From Ricordea florida (lineage: Eukaryota; Cnidaria; Anthozoa; Corallimorpharia; Ricordeidae): 64,000 nt of DNA. The position numbers and the translations under genes are program-made. This document shows, piece after piece, positions 63,770-64,000 of this stretch (position 1 is its first letter; each line of letters begins with the position of its first letter). The DNA is taken from assembly GCA_949710005.1 (NCBI GenBank), contig OX453287.1, forward strand, positions 22,342,285-22,406,284. The letters run 5' to 3'. The notes under the pieces are model-generated. The model ran no database searches. It had not been told where the DNA came from and saw only the letters and a program-made list of their open reading frames with translations.

Positions 63770-64000
63770 TAATAGAATAGAATAGAATAGACTTTATTGA
63801 AAATACATGGCAGCCATTAGGCTGAATTGCGTATTTATGTACAAAATATTAATACTCTAATTACTATTAAATTAATATTTGGCAAACTATAAAATCTAAA
63901 ATTATGTACAAAATTAAGCAAAAAGGCAAACTCTAAAAAATGGACTAAAAAGTATCAACATTAAGACTTGACGATATAGTTAGTTATAGTTTGCACCAAG
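63770..64000 (-). mobile_element. 3' end of a LINE, entering from the right edge
   Basis: On the minus strand the sequence ends TTTTCAATAAAGTCTATTCT followed by repeated ATTCT units at 63770-63795. This is a poly-repeat tail after a typical LINE 3' end. The body continues past 64000. Confidence 0.5.

Overview
The window is eukaryotic genomic DNA, very probably from an anthozoan cnidarian such as a stony coral. Its genes have short exons with GT-AG introns and conserved phases, the introns are crowded with small foldback and MITE-like repeats, and there is an intron-less cnidarian-style rhodopsin-class GPCR. Species cannot be fixed from the sequence alone.

Host gene 1 (about 2018-22805, + strand) can be rebuilt from ten exons that join in frame into a 784-residue secreted protein. 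It has a spliced signal peptide, several Cu/Zn-SOD-like repeats and a hydrophobic GPI-type tail, and resembles Cu-only SOD-repeat proteins. Its introns hold a broken LINE, tRNA-derived SINEs, a 1.4 kb DNA transposon, a 1.09 kb palindrome, a 106-bp satellite and hammerhead-ribozyme-like motifs. Host gene 2 (23801-51794, + strand) is an astacin metalloprotease of 11 exons (420 residues) with a basic Pro/Arg-rich tail.

Intron 4 of the astacin gene carries an apparently complete, intron-less Polinton/Maverick of about 15.9 kb (27806-43686). It has 360-bp terminal inverted repeats with no mismatch seen, and target duplications inside one unit of the 106-bp satellite. It encodes a protein-primed type DNA polymerase B, a retroviral-like integrase, an FtsK/A32-like packaging ATPase, a double-jelly-roll major capsid protein, several small membrane or coiled-coil proteins, a cysteine-repeat protein and a duplicated gene pair with one broken copy. 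No maturation protease was recognised. Most of its minus-strand genes have a TTTAAAGAT-like motif 20-29 bases before the ATG. The two terminal genes instead start inside the inverted repeats, so they share promoter and first codons.

Downstream are a Crypton-like tyrosine-recombinase relic inside an astacin intron, paired MITEs, a class A GPCR on the minus strand (53918-54907), a Helitron fragment, an internally deleted but spliceable piggyBac-like gene (60192-61810, minus), the first exon of an ankyrin-repeat protein (62720-63503) and a LINE tail at the right edge.
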